Source: Flagellimonas flava
GTDB lineage: Bacteria; Bacteroidota; Bacteroidia; Flavobacteriales; Flavobacteriaceae
Length of the DNA stretch: 64,000 nucleotides
NCBI RefSeq assembly: GCF_900129665.1
Contig: NZ_FQWL01000002.1
Location: forward strand, 186,001 to 250,000
Direction of reading: 5' to 3'
Shown: positions 10,546 to 20,264 of the stretch, piece by piece
Position numbering within the stretch: position 1 is the stretch's first letter
Layout of the letters: every line of letters begins with the position of its first letter
The notes under the pieces: model-generated
What the model was told of the DNA's origin: nothing
Database searches by the model: none
What the model saw: only the letters and a program-made list of their open reading frames with translations
Translations under genes and position numbers: made by a program

Positions 10546-10901
10546 CAATGTTTGCCACTATCGTCCGAATTATCCTCTCGGTACTTACAGCAAGGGTGGA
10601 TTTTATCATAAGCTTCCTCACTGGCCTTGAGTTCTTTGGTATCATGACCTGCCTCCACAATTGCCGTCTTTATTTTCATGGCATCCGTTTTTCGCTCGTC
10701 CATAATCAACGACAACTGGTGTGTGGGAATATCCCAGCTAGCATACTTAACGCCAGGAACACCCAATGCGGCCTTTTCAATTCTAGCCTTGCACATGAGA
10801 CATTTTCCGTTAACATCCATAAGCAGCTTCTTGTTCTTTTCTTGGGAAAAACCAACTGTAGAAGCCAACACAAATAACAAAATCAGTACTCTATTTTTCA
10901 T
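10545..10901 (-). CDS. secreted heavy-metal-associated domain protein
   Basis: 118 aa. An N-terminal signal peptide (about 1-19, cleaved after FSQ) precedes an HMA fold with the motif GKCLMCKARIE, in which a Cys-x-x-Cys pair binds the metal. A C-terminal tail has HPCCKYRED and ends in His, giving extra potential ligands. It is likely a periplasmic metal carrier (copper is a reasonable guess). It lies 15 bp after the TonB-dependent receptor and overlaps the next HMA gene by one base: a three-gene minus-strand operon. Confidence 0.87.
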   Translation of the reverse strand: MKNRVLILLFVLASTVGFSQEKNKKLLMDVNGKCLMCKARIEKAALGVPGVKYASWDIPTHQLSLIMDERKTDAMKIKTAIVEAGHDTKELKASEEAYDKIHPCCKYREDNSDDSGKH

Positions 10902-10916
10902 TGTATTAATTGTTTA

Positions 10917-13151
10917 TTATGATTTAAATCTAAAACCTGCATAGACCATACGTCCAAAAATTGGGGCGTACACTATGGTTGTGTCAAAATTTGTTCCAAA
11001 AGGATCCTGTGACCCCAAAACAGGATTGTCTTGTCTAAAATCTGTTAAGTTTTCGCCTCCCAAATACACCTCAAAACGTTTGGAAAATACCTTGGTCACT
11101 TGTGCATTCATTAGACTATAACCATCTGCAAAATCTCCCAGTTGAAGATTAACGGGGTTGGCCGATGTGTCTGGTAGACGTTGTTCTCCCAAAGCATGTA
11201 AGGTATAGTCAAATCGCCATTGGGAACCATTGTCCGACGGTTGGGTATTATACCCCACATTGGCAAAAAAACGGTGTCTTGCCTGCAACGGCTTTTGCAA
11301 TAACCCAGTTTGATAATCCGTCTTGACATCATAGAATTTATAAGCCGTTCGCACCTCTAATCTCGGAAGCAACTCATGGTTAAGTTCTACTTGAAGGCTG
11401 TTGGCATAGCTCTTCCCGTCCAAATTGGAAAAAATCACCTCTCTTGGGTTTTCCCAATCCACCACAATTTGGTTGTCAAAATCGGTGCGGTAAAAGTCCA
11501 CTGAAAAGTTGCCCGGTCTATCAAAAAGTGAAAAACCTTGCAAAAAACTCAATCCATAGTTCACCGCCTTTTCTGCATCGAAACCATAGATATTACCTCC
11601 ATTACCGTTTAAAATCAAATTTCTGGATGACGCAAAGAGTCTCTGGTTTTCAGCAAAAATATTAGGAGCCCGTCTACCAATCCCAAAAGAACCTCTTAGA
11701 CTACCCTTCTCCCAAGGTGTGTACCGAATGTGAAATCTTGGGGTAACAAAATTTCCCAACCTGTTATGGGTATCCACGCGAAGTCCCGCGGTAAAACTCA
11801 CCTTTTCCAAATTGGTATGGTTGAATTCAAAAAAGGCGCCTGCCGAACGGTCTACACGCTCAAAATTCTGGTTGTTTACCACTTCATCATACCCGTCATA
11901 CGCGAATGTCAATCCAGCGGTAAACTTGTTTTTGGTATTCCCGATAATTGAATTGAACAAAAGATTGGAATAAATACTCTGATGATCAATATCATACACA
12001 TTGAAACCATAGTAAGAATCCTGATTGTGGTTGCTATATGAAGCCTGAAAGCCCATGCTCTGGAAAGGAAGGTTTGGAAACACATAACCCAGTTTGAAAG
12101 ACCCATCCACACGTTTGGTATCTATTTCGCTCCCCCATGCGTTTGTGGTAAAGCGATCGCCCTCTGGGTCAAAACCTTCTTGCCCAATCTGTTTTTCATC
12201 ATTCAAAAACCGAAAATTGAAAAAGCTCACCCAGCCTTTTTCAGGGTCTTGGTATTGCCATCGGTTCATGATGTTGATTTGGTTGGAAAGTGGATTATCC
12301 AAAAAACCATCGTTATTATTATCCACTTCCACATCCCGTCTATTTCCATGAAGGTACAGTCCCGTACTCCAGCGATCAGACAGTTTGGTATTCAGGTGGG
12401 TATTCAATTCCAACCGCCCGTTCACATTGGCATAACCATTTATAAAAATGGGCGTATCGGTCAGTGGTTTTTGAAGTTCGGTATTGATTTGTCCCGAAAT
12501 GCTCTCATAGCCGTTGACCACACTACCTGCACCTTTGGTAATCTGAATACTTTCTACCCAGGTGCCAGGAGTGAAGGTAAGTCCAAAAACCTGCGAAGCA
12601 CCACGCACCATGGGAATGTTCTCCTGGGTAATCAAGAGGTAAGGACTTGTAAGTCCCAACATCTGGATTTGCTTGGTTCCGGTAAGGGCGTCATTAAAAT
12701 TGACATCGATAGCCGGATTGGTCTCAAAACTTTCTGAGAGGTTACAGCATGCGGCCTTCAGCAGCTCCGCACTGTTCACGGTCACCACATTTTGGGGAGC
12801 AAAGTACGCTTTCTGAACAGCATCACGTTCTCTTTCCACCACCACTTCGTCCAGTTGGTTGGTGGGCTGCAACCAATGATGGACCATTTTAGGTTCATTT
12901 ATGGTCAACGTGTCCGATTTGAAGCCCACATAACTAATAATGAGCTTATTGTGTTCCTTGGTATAAGGAATGCTAAAGGTTCCGTTTTCTTGGGTTATGG
13001 TACCTATTTGCGAGTTCATCCAGTACACATTGGCGCCGGATAACCCTATATGTTTGTTCTCCTTATTGGCCTCCATAACCATGCCCTCGATTTTGTCCTG
13101 GGCGGTTACGAGTAAGGGAAGCCAAACTATAAGTATTAAAATATATTTCAT
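10917..13151 (-). CDS. TonB-dependent receptor, probably metal-related
   Basis: 744 aa outer-membrane receptor. Signal peptide about 1-17; a carboxypeptidase-D-regulatory-like beta-sandwich (about 20-95) as is common in Bacteroidota; a plug domain (about 115-225); then a 22-strand-type barrel ending in an aromatic C-terminal strand (MVYAGFRFKS). The plug begins with an unusual vicinal AACCNLSESF segment. The two downstream genes encode HMA metal-binding proteins, which points to copper or another soft-metal ligand rather than a glycan; no SusD partner is present. Substrate remains inferred. Confidence 0.9.
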   Translation of the reverse strand: MKYILILIVWLPLLVTAQDKIEGMVMEANKENKHIGLSGANVYWMNSQIGTITQENGTFSIPYTKEHNKLIISYVGFKSDTLTINEPKMVHHWLQPTNQLDEVVVERERDAVQKAYFAPQNVVTVNSAELLKAACCNLSESFETNPAIDVNFNDALTGTKQIQMLGLTSPYLLITQENIPMVRGASQVFGLTFTPGTWVESIQITKGAGSVVNGYESISGQINTELQKPLTDTPIFINGYANVNGRLELNTHLNTKLSDRWSTGLYLHGNRRDVEVDNNNDGFLDNPLSNQINIMNRWQYQDPEKGWVSFFNFRFLNDEKQIGQEGFDPEGDRFTTNAWGSEIDTKRVDGSFKLGYVFPNLPFQSMGFQASYSNHNQDSYYGFNVYDIDHQSIYSNLLFNSIIGNTKNKFTAGLTFAYDGYDEVVNNQNFERVDRSAGAFFEFNHTNLEKVSFTAGLRVDTHNRLGNFVTPRFHIRYTPWEKGSLRGSFGIGRRAPNIFAENQRLFASSRNLILNGNGGNIYGFDAEKAVNYGLSFLQGFSLFDRPGNFSVDFYRTDFDNQIVVDWENPREVIFSNLDGKSYANSLQVELNHELLPRLEVRTAYKFYDVKTDYQTGLLQKPLQARHRFFANVGYNTQPSDNGSQWRFDYTLHALGEQRLPDTSANPVNLQLGDFADGYSLMNAQVTKVFSKRFEVYLGGENLTDFRQDNPVLGSQDPFGTNFDTTIVYAPIFGRMVYAGFRFKS

Positions 13152-13238
13152 TTGATGTATTAACGATTATGGGTTTGAAACAATCCATTCTGCCCGACTT
13201 ATAAAGGTTAAGACGGGAAATTGTGCAAACGCGCTACA

Positions 13239-13649
13239 TCAAATTAAAAAAACCTGATCCAGGATATGGATATCTCTGGTAATGATTGGTGGTGGGTATT
13301 CTGCATTTGTAACCGGACGGTCTTGAAGCGGAAGGAACAAATGAAGATAGAATTGGGTAAAAGCAACCAGAAACATCTGATGCTCCAAATCCAAATCGAC
13401 CGATGAATGCTTCAAATCATCCTGCCCGGTAATGGTAAAGGATTCATCATCACAGCAGTGGTTATCCGATTCCTTTTTATCAAAAGCCTCCATGGCCAAT
13501 TCCATGCCACAATCCTCTGCTTCGGTGAAAAGGGATACGTCCATAACACGTCCCATGCACAAGTGTTTGTCCACCGTCCAAGAAACGGTCGAGAGCAATA
13601 CCAATGTGGCAAGTAGGACTGATGCTATTTTATGGAATAATCCTTTCAC
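13239..13649 (-). CDS. HYC_CC_PP-type small secreted protein
   Basis: About 136 aa if translation starts at the GTG at 13649, which gives a compact signal peptide (VKGLFHKIASVLLATLVLL). An ATG at 13685 would add 12 residues. A TAnnTTTG-type box on the minus strand at 13655-13662 favours the shorter form, though with almost no leader. The mature part shows the three spaced motifs DKHLCMG, NHCCDDE and YPPP typical of a Bacteroidota family found beside metal-related TonB receptors. His/Cys pairs could bind metal. It lies 87 bp upstream of the TonB receptor gene, same strand. Function unknown. Confidence 0.78.
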   Translation of the reverse strand: MKGLFHKIASVLLATLVLLSTVSWTVDKHLCMGRVMDVSLFTEAEDCGMELAMEAFDKKESDNHCCDDESFTITGQDDLKHSSVDLDLEHQMFLVAFTQFYLHLFLPLQDRPVTNAEYPPPIITRDIHILDQVFLI

Positions 13650-13770
13650 AAAGACAAAATTACCAAATAATTCAGATGAAGTCATAAATAACAACTTTCA
13701 TTAACTAAACTTTAGTGCTTTACAATCGTAATTTTGGTGGTTTTATCCGACCCATAATATCGGTTTGAAA

Positions 13771-13778
13771 TACATTTG
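13771..13778 (+). promoter_or_regulatory. TAnnTTTG -7 box for the GAF protein gene
   Basis: TACATTTG, a perfect match to the Bacteroidota -7 consensus, ends 13 bp before the ATG at 13792. No TTTG -33 element is found at the usual spacing. Its position argues against an upstream TTG start at 13765. Confidence 0.55.
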
Positions 13779-13791
13779 TAAAAAAACGAAT

Positions 13792-14244
13792 ATGCTTGAA
13801 TCCTTAAAATCGGAAGTAGCGGCGATTTTAAAAGATAGTGATAAAACGGTGGACAGCCGCCTTCAAGTAGTCTGCGAGCTATTAAGAAAATCGATTCCTT
13901 ACTATGACTGGGTCGGGTTTTACTTTAAGAATGGGGATAAGCAGGAACTTAAATTGGGGCCCTACGCCGGTGAACCCACTGACCACACCATTATTCCTTT
14001 TGGCAAAGGCATCTGCGGGCAGGTAGCCATTAGTAATGAGAATTTTGTTGTTCCGGATGTCGCTGCACAGGATAATTATATTGCCTGCAGCATCACAGTA
14101 AAATCGGAAATTGTCATCCCTTTATTTCTTAACGGAGAAAATATTGGCCAAATCGATATCGACTCCAACACTCCGGACCCTTTTACAGAGGCCGATGAGC
14201 GCTTTTTGGAATTTGTAAACCAAAAAGTAGCCGAAATTCTTTAA
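13792..14244 (+). CDS. GAF domain protein of the free methionine-(R)-sulfoxide reductase type
   Basis: 150 aa, a single GAF domain with no signal peptide. The pattern IPYYDWVGFYF, GKGICGQVA, NYIACS and SEIVIPLF follows the fRMsr (MsrC) family, which reduces free Met-R-sulfoxide with thioredoxin. Two of the three Cys positions I recall for that family are present (in GICG and IAC); the position before IPFGKG, Cys in the E. coli enzyme, is occupied by a Thr/Asp stretch. It might therefore use a two-Cys mechanism or be only a ligand-binding GAF protein. Start chosen at ATG 13792 because the -7 box lies upstream of it. Confidence 0.8.
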   Translation: MLESLKSEVAAILKDSDKTVDSRLQVVCELLRKSIPYYDWVGFYFKNGDKQELKLGPYAGEPTDHTIIPFGKGICGQVAISNENFVVPDVAAQDNYIACSITVKSEIVIPLFLNGENIGQIDIDSNTPDPFTEADERFLEFVNQKVAEIL

Positions 14245-14296
14245 AACTAAAGGGTTTTTGTTGATAACACGGCTCACTTTTTACTAACAAAAAATT

Positions 14297-14304
14297 TACT
14301 TTTG
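14297..14304 (+). promoter_or_regulatory. TAnnTTTG -7 box for purH
   Basis: TACTTTTG is a perfect -7 consensus. Transcription would start near 14310, downstream of the GTG at 14306 that opens the longer frame, supporting ATG 14336 as the purH start. No good TTTG -33 element is visible. Confidence 0.5.
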
Positions 14305-14335
14305 TGTGCTTAAGAAATTGATTTTTAAGACACCA

Positions 14336-15868
14336 ATGAACACCGCCAAAAAAGCCACCGCCGCACTGATTTCCGTTTTTCACAAAGACGGATTGGAACC
14401 CATCGTAAAAAAACTTGATGAGCTAGGGGTTACACTCTATTCCACGGGAGGAACTGAAAAATTCATTAGGGATTTAGGTATCAATGTGGTGCCTGTTGAA
14501 GAGGTGACCAGTTATCCATCCATTTTGGGAGGACGCGTAAAAACGCTTCATCCCAAAGTTTTTGGGGGCATTTTGAACCGCCAGGACCATGAAGGTGATG
14601 TCGCCCAAATGGACGAATTCGATATTCCACAACTGGACATTGTCATTGTGGACCTCTATCCTTTTGAAAAAACGGTCGAAAGCGGTGCTTCAGAACAGGA
14701 TATTATCGAAAAAATCGACATCGGGGGAATTTCCCTGATTCGGGCTGCTGCTAAAAACTTCAAGGATGTACTCTGCGTGTCTTCCATGGAAGATTACCAA
14801 GATTTTTTGAACGTTATTTCCGAAGGAAACGGTGTTACCGGCTTGGAGGATAGAAAACGATTTGCCACCAAGGCGTTCAATGTTTCCTCACATTACGATT
14901 CGGCCATCTTCAATTACTTTAATTCGGAAGGAAATGAAACGGCCTTAAAAATCAGTGAGCAATCCGGAAAGGTGCTACGGTACGGGGAAAACCCTCATCA
15001 ACAAGGTATTTTCTTTGGTGATTTTGATGCCATGTTCTCCAAGTTGCACGGTAAGGAGCTGTCATATAATAATCTCTTAGATGTGGATGCCGCGGTGAAT
15101 TTAATGGGTGAATTTGCGCAGGACGACCCCACTTTTGCCATTTTAAAACACAATAACGCCTGTGGACTGGCTACCCGGGCCACCATAAAACAAGCTTACG
15201 TGGATGCCTTGGCCGGAGATCCTGTTTCTGCGTTTGGTGGAATCCTCATCTCCAATGTTGAGATTGATGCTCCTACAGCTGAGGAAATCCATAAATTGTT
15301 CTGTGAAGTGGTCATCGCTCCAAGTTATTCTGATGAAGCTTTGGAAATCCTGAAAGGCAAGAAAAACCGAATTATCCTTATCCAAAATGAGGTAGCACTT
15401 CCCGAAAAACTGGTAAGAACCTGCCTGAATGGTATTTTGGTGCAGGACAAGGATTTTAAAACAGACACCGCTGACCAACTCAATCCGGTGACAACGCTAA
15501 AACCCTCTACGGAGGAAATCGAAAATCTTATCTTCGCCTCCAAACTGTGCAAACACACCAAGAGCAACACCATTGTTTTGGCAAAGAACAAACAACTGTG
15601 CGCCAGTGGTACGGGCCAGACTTCCAGGGTGGATGCTCTGAACCAAGCGATTCACAAGGCAAAATCGTTCAATTTTAACCTAGATGGCTCGGTTATGGCC
15701 AGTGATGCTTTCTTCCCATTCCCTGATTGTGTGGAGATTGCGCACAAGGCAGGCATTAAAAGTGTCATCCAACCTGGGGGGTCCATCAAGGATCAACTAA
15801 GTATCGATTATTGCAACGAAAACGGGCTGGCCATGGTAATGACGGGCACGCGGCATTTTAAGCATTAA
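14336..15868 (+). CDS. purH: bifunctional AICAR formyltransferase / IMP cyclohydrolase PurH
   Basis: 510 aa from ATG 14336, the normal length. It catalyses the last two steps of de novo IMP synthesis. The N-terminal methylglyoxal-synthase-like cyclohydrolase domain shows LISVFHKDGLEPIV, LYSTGGTEKF and GGRVKTLHPKVFGGIL. The transformylase domain shows RYGENPHQQG, KHNNACGLA, DPVSAFGG and SDAFFPFPD. It is followed 55 bp later by mreB; linkage to the shape operon is unclear. Confidence 0.98.
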   Translation: MNTAKKATAALISVFHKDGLEPIVKKLDELGVTLYSTGGTEKFIRDLGINVVPVEEVTSYPSILGGRVKTLHPKVFGGILNRQDHEGDVAQMDEFDIPQLDIVIVDLYPFEKTVESGASEQDIIEKIDIGGISLIRAAAKNFKDVLCVSSMEDYQDFLNVISEGNGVTGLEDRKRFATKAFNVSSHYDSAIFNYFNSEGNETALKISEQSGKVLRYGENPHQQGIFFGDFDAMFSKLHGKELSYNNLLDVDAAVNLMGEFAQDDPTFAILKHNNACGLATRATIKQAYVDALAGDPVSAFGGILISNVEIDAPTAEEIHKLFCEVVIAPSYSDEALEILKGKKNRIILIQNEVALPEKLVRTCLNGILVQDKDFKTDTADQLNPVTTLKPSTEEIENLIFASKLCKHTKSNTIVLAKNKQLCASGTGQTSRVDALNQAIHKAKSFNFNLDGSVMASDAFFPFPDCVEIAHKAGIKSVIQPGGSIKDQLSIDYCNENGLAMVMTGTRHFKH

Positions 15869-15923
15869 TTTTAGTACATTAGCCGATAAAATTTACCGTT
15901 AATCTAAAAAACCAAACTTTTCT

Positions 15924-16952
15924 ATGGGATTTTTTGATTTCATGACCGAGGAAATAGCCATTGACCTCGGAACTGCAAATACCCTTATCATACATTTGGA
16001 TAAAGTTGTAGTGGACAGTCCTTCCATTGTTGCCCGAGATCGAGTCTCAGGCAAGATAATAGCCGTGGGCAGGGAGGCCAATATGATGCAGGGAAAAACC
16101 CATGAAAACATTAAGACCATTAGACCCTTGAAGGATGGTGTAATTGCCGACTTTGATGCCTCGGAAAAGATGATCAATATGTTCATCAAAAACATCCCGG
16201 CCTTAAAGAAAAAATGGTTTCCACCAGCCCTAAGGATGGTCATCTGCATTCCCTCTGGGATTACAGAAGTGGAAATGCGAGCGGTTAGGGAATCTGCCGA
16301 ACGTGTGAATGGAAAAGAGGTCTACCTGATTCATGAACCTATGGCGGCCGCTATCGGTATCGGATTGGATATTATGCAGCCCAAGGGCAATATGATTGTG
16401 GATATAGGTGGAGGAACCACCGAGATTGCCGTGATTGCACTTGGCGGTATTGTTTGCGACAAATCCGTGAAAATTGCGGGTGATGTCTTTACCAATGACA
16501 TCATTTACTATATGCGCACCCAGCACAACCTTTATGTTGGGGAGAGTACGGCGGAAGCCATCAAAATTGAGATAGGTTCCGCGACCGAAGACCTTAAATC
16601 CCCACCGGATGACAAATCCATTCAAGGACGGGACTTGCTCACAGGAAAACCTAAGCAGGTGCAGGTTTCGTACAGAGAGATAGCCAAAGCTTTGGACAAA
16701 AGTATATTGCGTGTTGAGGATGCCGTTATGGAAACCCTTTCACAAACTCCGCCAGAACTGGCAGCTGATATCTACAATACCGGTATTTATTTAGCAGGGG
16801 GTGGCTCAATGCTGCGCGGATTGGATAGAAGATTATCACAAAAAACAGATTTACCAGTTTATATCGCCGAGGACCCTTTAAGAGCAGTGGTTCGAGGAAC
16901 CGGTATTGCGCTTAAAAACTTGGAGCGCTATAAAAGTATTTTGATCAAATAA
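15924..16952 (+). CDS. mreB: rod shape-determining protein MreB
   Basis: 342 aa bacterial actin that positions the elongasome at the inner membrane. Phosphate-1 loop IDLGTANTLI, phosphate-2 VDIGGGTTEIAVI and adenosine motif YLAGGGSMLRGLD are all present. First gene of the mreB-mreC-mreD-mrdA-rodA cluster, in the classical order and on one strand. Confidence 0.98.
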   Translation: MGFFDFMTEEIAIDLGTANTLIIHLDKVVVDSPSIVARDRVSGKIIAVGREANMMQGKTHENIKTIRPLKDGVIADFDASEKMINMFIKNIPALKKKWFPPALRMVICIPSGITEVEMRAVRESAERVNGKEVYLIHEPMAAAIGIGLDIMQPKGNMIVDIGGGTTEIAVIALGGIVCDKSVKIAGDVFTNDIIYYMRTQHNLYVGESTAEAIKIEIGSATEDLKSPPDDKSIQGRDLLTGKPKQVQVSYREIAKALDKSILRVEDAVMETLSQTPPELAADIYNTGIYLAGGGSMLRGLDRRLSQKTDLPVYIAEDPLRAVVRGTGIALKNLERYKSILIK

Positions 16953-17017
16953 TCCGGTTGCCCCTGCCGGTCATGGCCCATTTGAAAGTTCATTAACTTT
17001 CGTAATGATACAATTGC

Positions 17018-17842
17018 ATGCAGCGCATCATCAATTTTATTTTAAGTTATAGAAATGCGTTTCTCTATGGCCTTCTCATGGTCATTTCACTGGCACTTAC
17101 CATACGATCACACTCTTACCATCAATCCAAGTTTTTTAATTCCTCCAAATGGATTTCGGGCAACATCTATGGGACAGCAGCCAACATCTCATCCTATTTT
17201 TCCCTAAGGGAGGAGAATCAAAGATTGGTAACGGAAAACGAAGCATTGCGAAGGTTACTCTTCAATTATGGCAAGGTTTCTTTGGAGAAGAAACAAGATT
17301 CCTCCAATTTGGCTTTGACCTACGAGGTAATTAGTGCAGACGTGGTTAAAAACAGCTTTTCATCCCCCCGGAACTATCTCACTATCAACAAGGGAAGCAA
17401 TGATGGAATTGAGCAAGACATGGGGGTCATCACCACCAGTGGTATTTTGGGGATTGTGGAAAATACCTCAACCCATTTTTCCACAGTACAAAGTGTACTG
17501 AACACCAAATCCAATATCAACGCCAAAATCAAAAACACGGATTATTTTGGTTCCTTAACCTGGAATGTAGGGGATTACAATGTGGTTCAGCTTGTGGATA
17601 TTCCAAGGTTGGTTCCCCTCGTTGTTGGTGACACCATTGTGACTGGCGCCATGTCCAGTATTTTTCCAGAGAACATCCCAATTGGGATTATCAAACGATA
17701 TGATCTGGACAACTCCAAAAGCTTTTACAATATTGATGTGGAATTGTTTAATGATATGGCCAACATCAAAAACGTATATCTGATCACCAACAAGTACAAA
17801 GAGGAAATTAGGGAACTACAAGCTCAAACGGAAGATGAATAG
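17018..17842 (+). CDS. mreC: rod shape-determining protein MreC
   Basis: 274 aa. One N-terminal transmembrane helix (about 12-28), then a coiled coil (SLREENQRLVTENEALRRLL, about 63-82) and the periplasmic double beta-barrel, with NYLTINKGSNDGIEQDMGVI as the typical core. It links MreB to the periplasmic synthases PBP2/RodA. It overlaps mreD by 8 bp. Confidence 0.95.
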   Translation: MQRIINFILSYRNAFLYGLLMVISLALTIRSHSYHQSKFFNSSKWISGNIYGTAANISSYFSLREENQRLVTENEALRRLLFNYGKVSLEKKQDSSNLALTYEVISADVVKNSFSSPRNYLTINKGSNDGIEQDMGVITTSGILGIVENTSTHFSTVQSVLNTKSNINAKIKNTDYFGSLTWNVGDYNVVQLVDIPRLVPLVVGDTIVTGAMSSIFPENIPIGIIKRYDLDNSKSFYNIDVELFNDMANIKNVYLITNKYKEEIRELQAQTEDE

Positions 17843-18341
17843 CACCTTGTTTTTAAATGGTTTACGGTTTGTGTTGCTTGTGCTCACCCAGGTACTCATA
17901 TTCAACACCTTAAATTTTTTAGGCTTCATCAATCCGTTGGTTTATATCATATTTTTCTATTGGTATCCCATCAAAGGCAATAGGGCCCTATTTATGATCA
18001 CTGCGTTTTTACTGGGTTTCATGATTGATTTTTTCTCGGACACCCTGGCACTGCATTCCATGGCTTCACTAACGGTTGCATACGCGCGACCCGTTATTAT
18101 GCGATTTTGTTTTGGTGTTAATTACGAGTTTCAAAACTTCAGTTTCAAGAACACCACCAAGATACAGCGCCTTACCTTTTTAGGGCTGTTGATTCTGCTT
18201 CACCAATTGGTATTCTTTACATTTGAGGTATTGAGCCTATCACATTTCCTGCTAATTTTGAAAAAGGTTTTCGCAACAGGTGTTGTAACTTTGGTAATAT
18301 GTGCGCTTTTCAGTTCACTTTTTAGTCCCCAAACCGAATAA
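17835..18341 (+). CDS. mreD: rod shape-determining protein MreD
   Basis: 168 aa integral membrane protein with five or six hydrophobic helices and a central GFMIDFFSDTLALHSMAS motif, which is the part of MreD best conserved in Bacteroidota. The sequence is otherwise divergent, so assignment leans on position: the start overlaps mreC by 8 bp and mrdA follows 54 bp later. Confidence 0.9.
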   Translation: MNSTLFLNGLRFVLLVLTQVLIFNTLNFLGFINPLVYIIFFYWYPIKGNRALFMITAFLLGFMIDFFSDTLALHSMASLTVAYARPVIMRFCFGVNYEFQNFSFKNTTKIQRLTFLGLLILLHQLVFFTFEVLSLSHFLLILKKVFATGVVTLVICALFSSLFSPQTE

Positions 18342-18395
18342 AAATTAGGTTATAGCGTTGAAATAAAAAAGGTCTTCCCTACCAATGGAAAATAA

Positions 18396-20264
18396 ATGAA
18401 AAAGTTATTACTCTCGTCCATTATCGTAATTGTTGGTTTTACCTTTATTGGTAGGCTATCCTACTTACAGCTTTTTCGTTTTTCGCCTGATCAGATTTTG
18501 GATGACCCAGCCATCAAAAAAATCTACGATTATCCCGAACGCGGTTATATTTATGATAGAAATGGGGAACTGATGGTAGGAAACCAGCCTGCCTATGATG
18601 TGATGGTCATTCCAAGGGAGGTAAAACCATTGGACACCCTTGAATTTTGCCAACTCCTAGGAGTTGACAAACCTACCTTCATCAAAAAAATGAAAAAGGC
18701 TCGGACATATTCCCCGCGACTACCCTCGGTGCTTGTTCCGCAACTATCCAAGGAGGATTATGCTCGACTTCAGGAGAAAATGCGGCATTTCGAAGGCTTT
18801 TATATCCAAAAACGTTCGCTTCGATTTTATACTACCAATAGCTCTGCAAATGTATTGGGCTACATTAGTGAGGTAAACGAGTGGGACCTGGACAACAATC
18901 CCTATTATGTGGCAGGAGAACTAAAAGGCCGAACGGGGGTGGAAAAACAATATGAAGAAATACTTAGAGGCCGTAAAGGAGTAAAACATATTCAAAAGGA
19001 CCGCTTCAACAGGGATATAGGGCCTTACAAAGGAGGTAAATTGGACACCCTTCCTGAACAGGGCAAAGAACTTCGGATTACCATCGATAAAAAACTACAG
19101 GAATACGGAGAGCGGTTAATGCACGGAAAGCACGGAGGAGTTGTTGCAATTGAGCCCAAAACAGGTGAAATCTTAACCATGATCTCTGGTCCAACCTATG
19201 ACCCCTCATTACTTGTTGGTCGCCAACGTTCCAAAAACTATAGCAAACTCCATTACGATTCTATTTCCAAACCTTTGTTTGACCGGTCCATTTCATTTGA
19301 AAAAGAACCCGGTTCCCCCTTCAAAACACTGAATGCCCTCGTTGCGCTTCAGGAGGGTGTTATAGAACCAAGCACAAAATTCCGATGCTACAATGGATTC
19401 TATGTGGGAAGTCAAAAGAAAGGATGCCACTGCGGCGGGGGCATGAGGGACATGAATTCCGGTATTTATCAGTCTTGCAACGCCTATTTTGCCGGTACGT
19501 TTCGAAAAATTTATGGTAAATTCCAAACTACCGATGAGGGCATGGATGTGTGGGAAAAGCACATTGAAAGTTTTGGACTTGGCAACTATCTGGGAACCGA
19601 CCTGCCTACGGGAAGACCTGGTAGAATCCCTGGAAAAGAGTTTTATGATCGCTGGTACGGTGATGGAAGGTGGTCTTCTTCAACCATAATATCCAATTCC
19701 ATTGGGCAAGGTGAGGTGGCCGCTACTCCCTTACAATTGGCCAATATGACCGCTGCTATTGCAAATCGAGGTTATTACTACACTCCCCATATCTTAAAAA
19801 GCATTGGCAATACCGGCGGGATTGACCCGAAGTATACCGAGCCGCACTACACCACTATCGACCGGAAACATTTTGAACCGGTAGTTGAGGGGATGGCCAA
19901 TGTGTACAAGTACGGGACTGCAAGATGGGTTCAGATTCCAGATATCAATATTGCTGGAAAAACGGGAACGGTGGAAAACTTCACCCGAATTGATGGCGAA
20001 AAGGTGCAGTTAACGGACAATTCTGTTTTTGTGGCTTTTGCCCCCGTGGAAAACCCGAAAATTGCCTTGGCCGTATACATTGAAAATGGTTATTATGGCT
20101 CTCGGTACGCTGGCCATATTGCCTCTCTTTTGATTGAAAAATATCTAAAGGGCAAAATCACCCGAAAGGATTTGGAAAAGCGTATGCTCGAAAAAACTTT
20201 GGAGCACGAATATGCCAAACCTTTGAGTGGTGAACCGTTCAAGATCAATGAGTATGTCTGGTAG
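18396..20264 (+). CDS. mrdA: penicillin-binding protein 2 (elongation transpeptidase)
   Basis: 622 aa class B PBP that cross-links lateral-wall peptidoglycan. An N-terminal membrane anchor (4-24) is followed by the dimerisation domain (YDYPERGYIYDRNGELMVGN) and the transpeptidase domain with SxxK (PGSPFKTLNAL), SxN (QSCNAYF) and KTG (AGKTGTVEN). All three catalytic motifs are intact. The 3' end overlaps rodA by 17 bp, a tight coupling of the two partner enzymes. Confidence 0.96.
   Translation: MKKLLLSSIIVIVGFTFIGRLSYLQLFRFSPDQILDDPAIKKIYDYPERGYIYDRNGELMVGNQPAYDVMVIPREVKPLDTLEFCQLLGVDKPTFIKKMKKARTYSPRLPSVLVPQLSKEDYARLQEKMRHFEGFYIQKRSLRFYTTNSSANVLGYISEVNEWDLDNNPYYVAGELKGRTGVEKQYEEILRGRKGVKHIQKDRFNRDIGPYKGGKLDTLPEQGKELRITIDKKLQEYGERLMHGKHGGVVAIEPKTGEILTMISGPTYDPSLLVGRQRSKNYSKLHYDSISKPLFDRSISFEKEPGSPFKTLNALVALQEGVIEPSTKFRCYNGFYVGSQKKGCHCGGGMRDMNSGIYQSCNAYFAGTFRKIYGKFQTTDEGMDVWEKHIESFGLGNYLGTDLPTGRPGRIPGKEFYDRWYGDGRWSSSTIISNSIGQGEVAATPLQLANMTAAIANRGYYYTPHILKSIGNTGGIDPKYTEPHYTTIDRKHFEPVVEGMANVYKYGTARWVQIPDINIAGKTGTVENFTRIDGEKVQLTDNSVFVAFAPVENPKIALAVYIENGYYGSRYAGHIASLLIEKYLKGKITRKDLEKRMLEKTLEHEYAKPLSGEPFKINEYVW

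Noticed and set aside
12180-12737. 185-codon + frame inside the TonB receptor gene
   Set aside because: No recognisable domain; the minus-strand receptor is complete across it.
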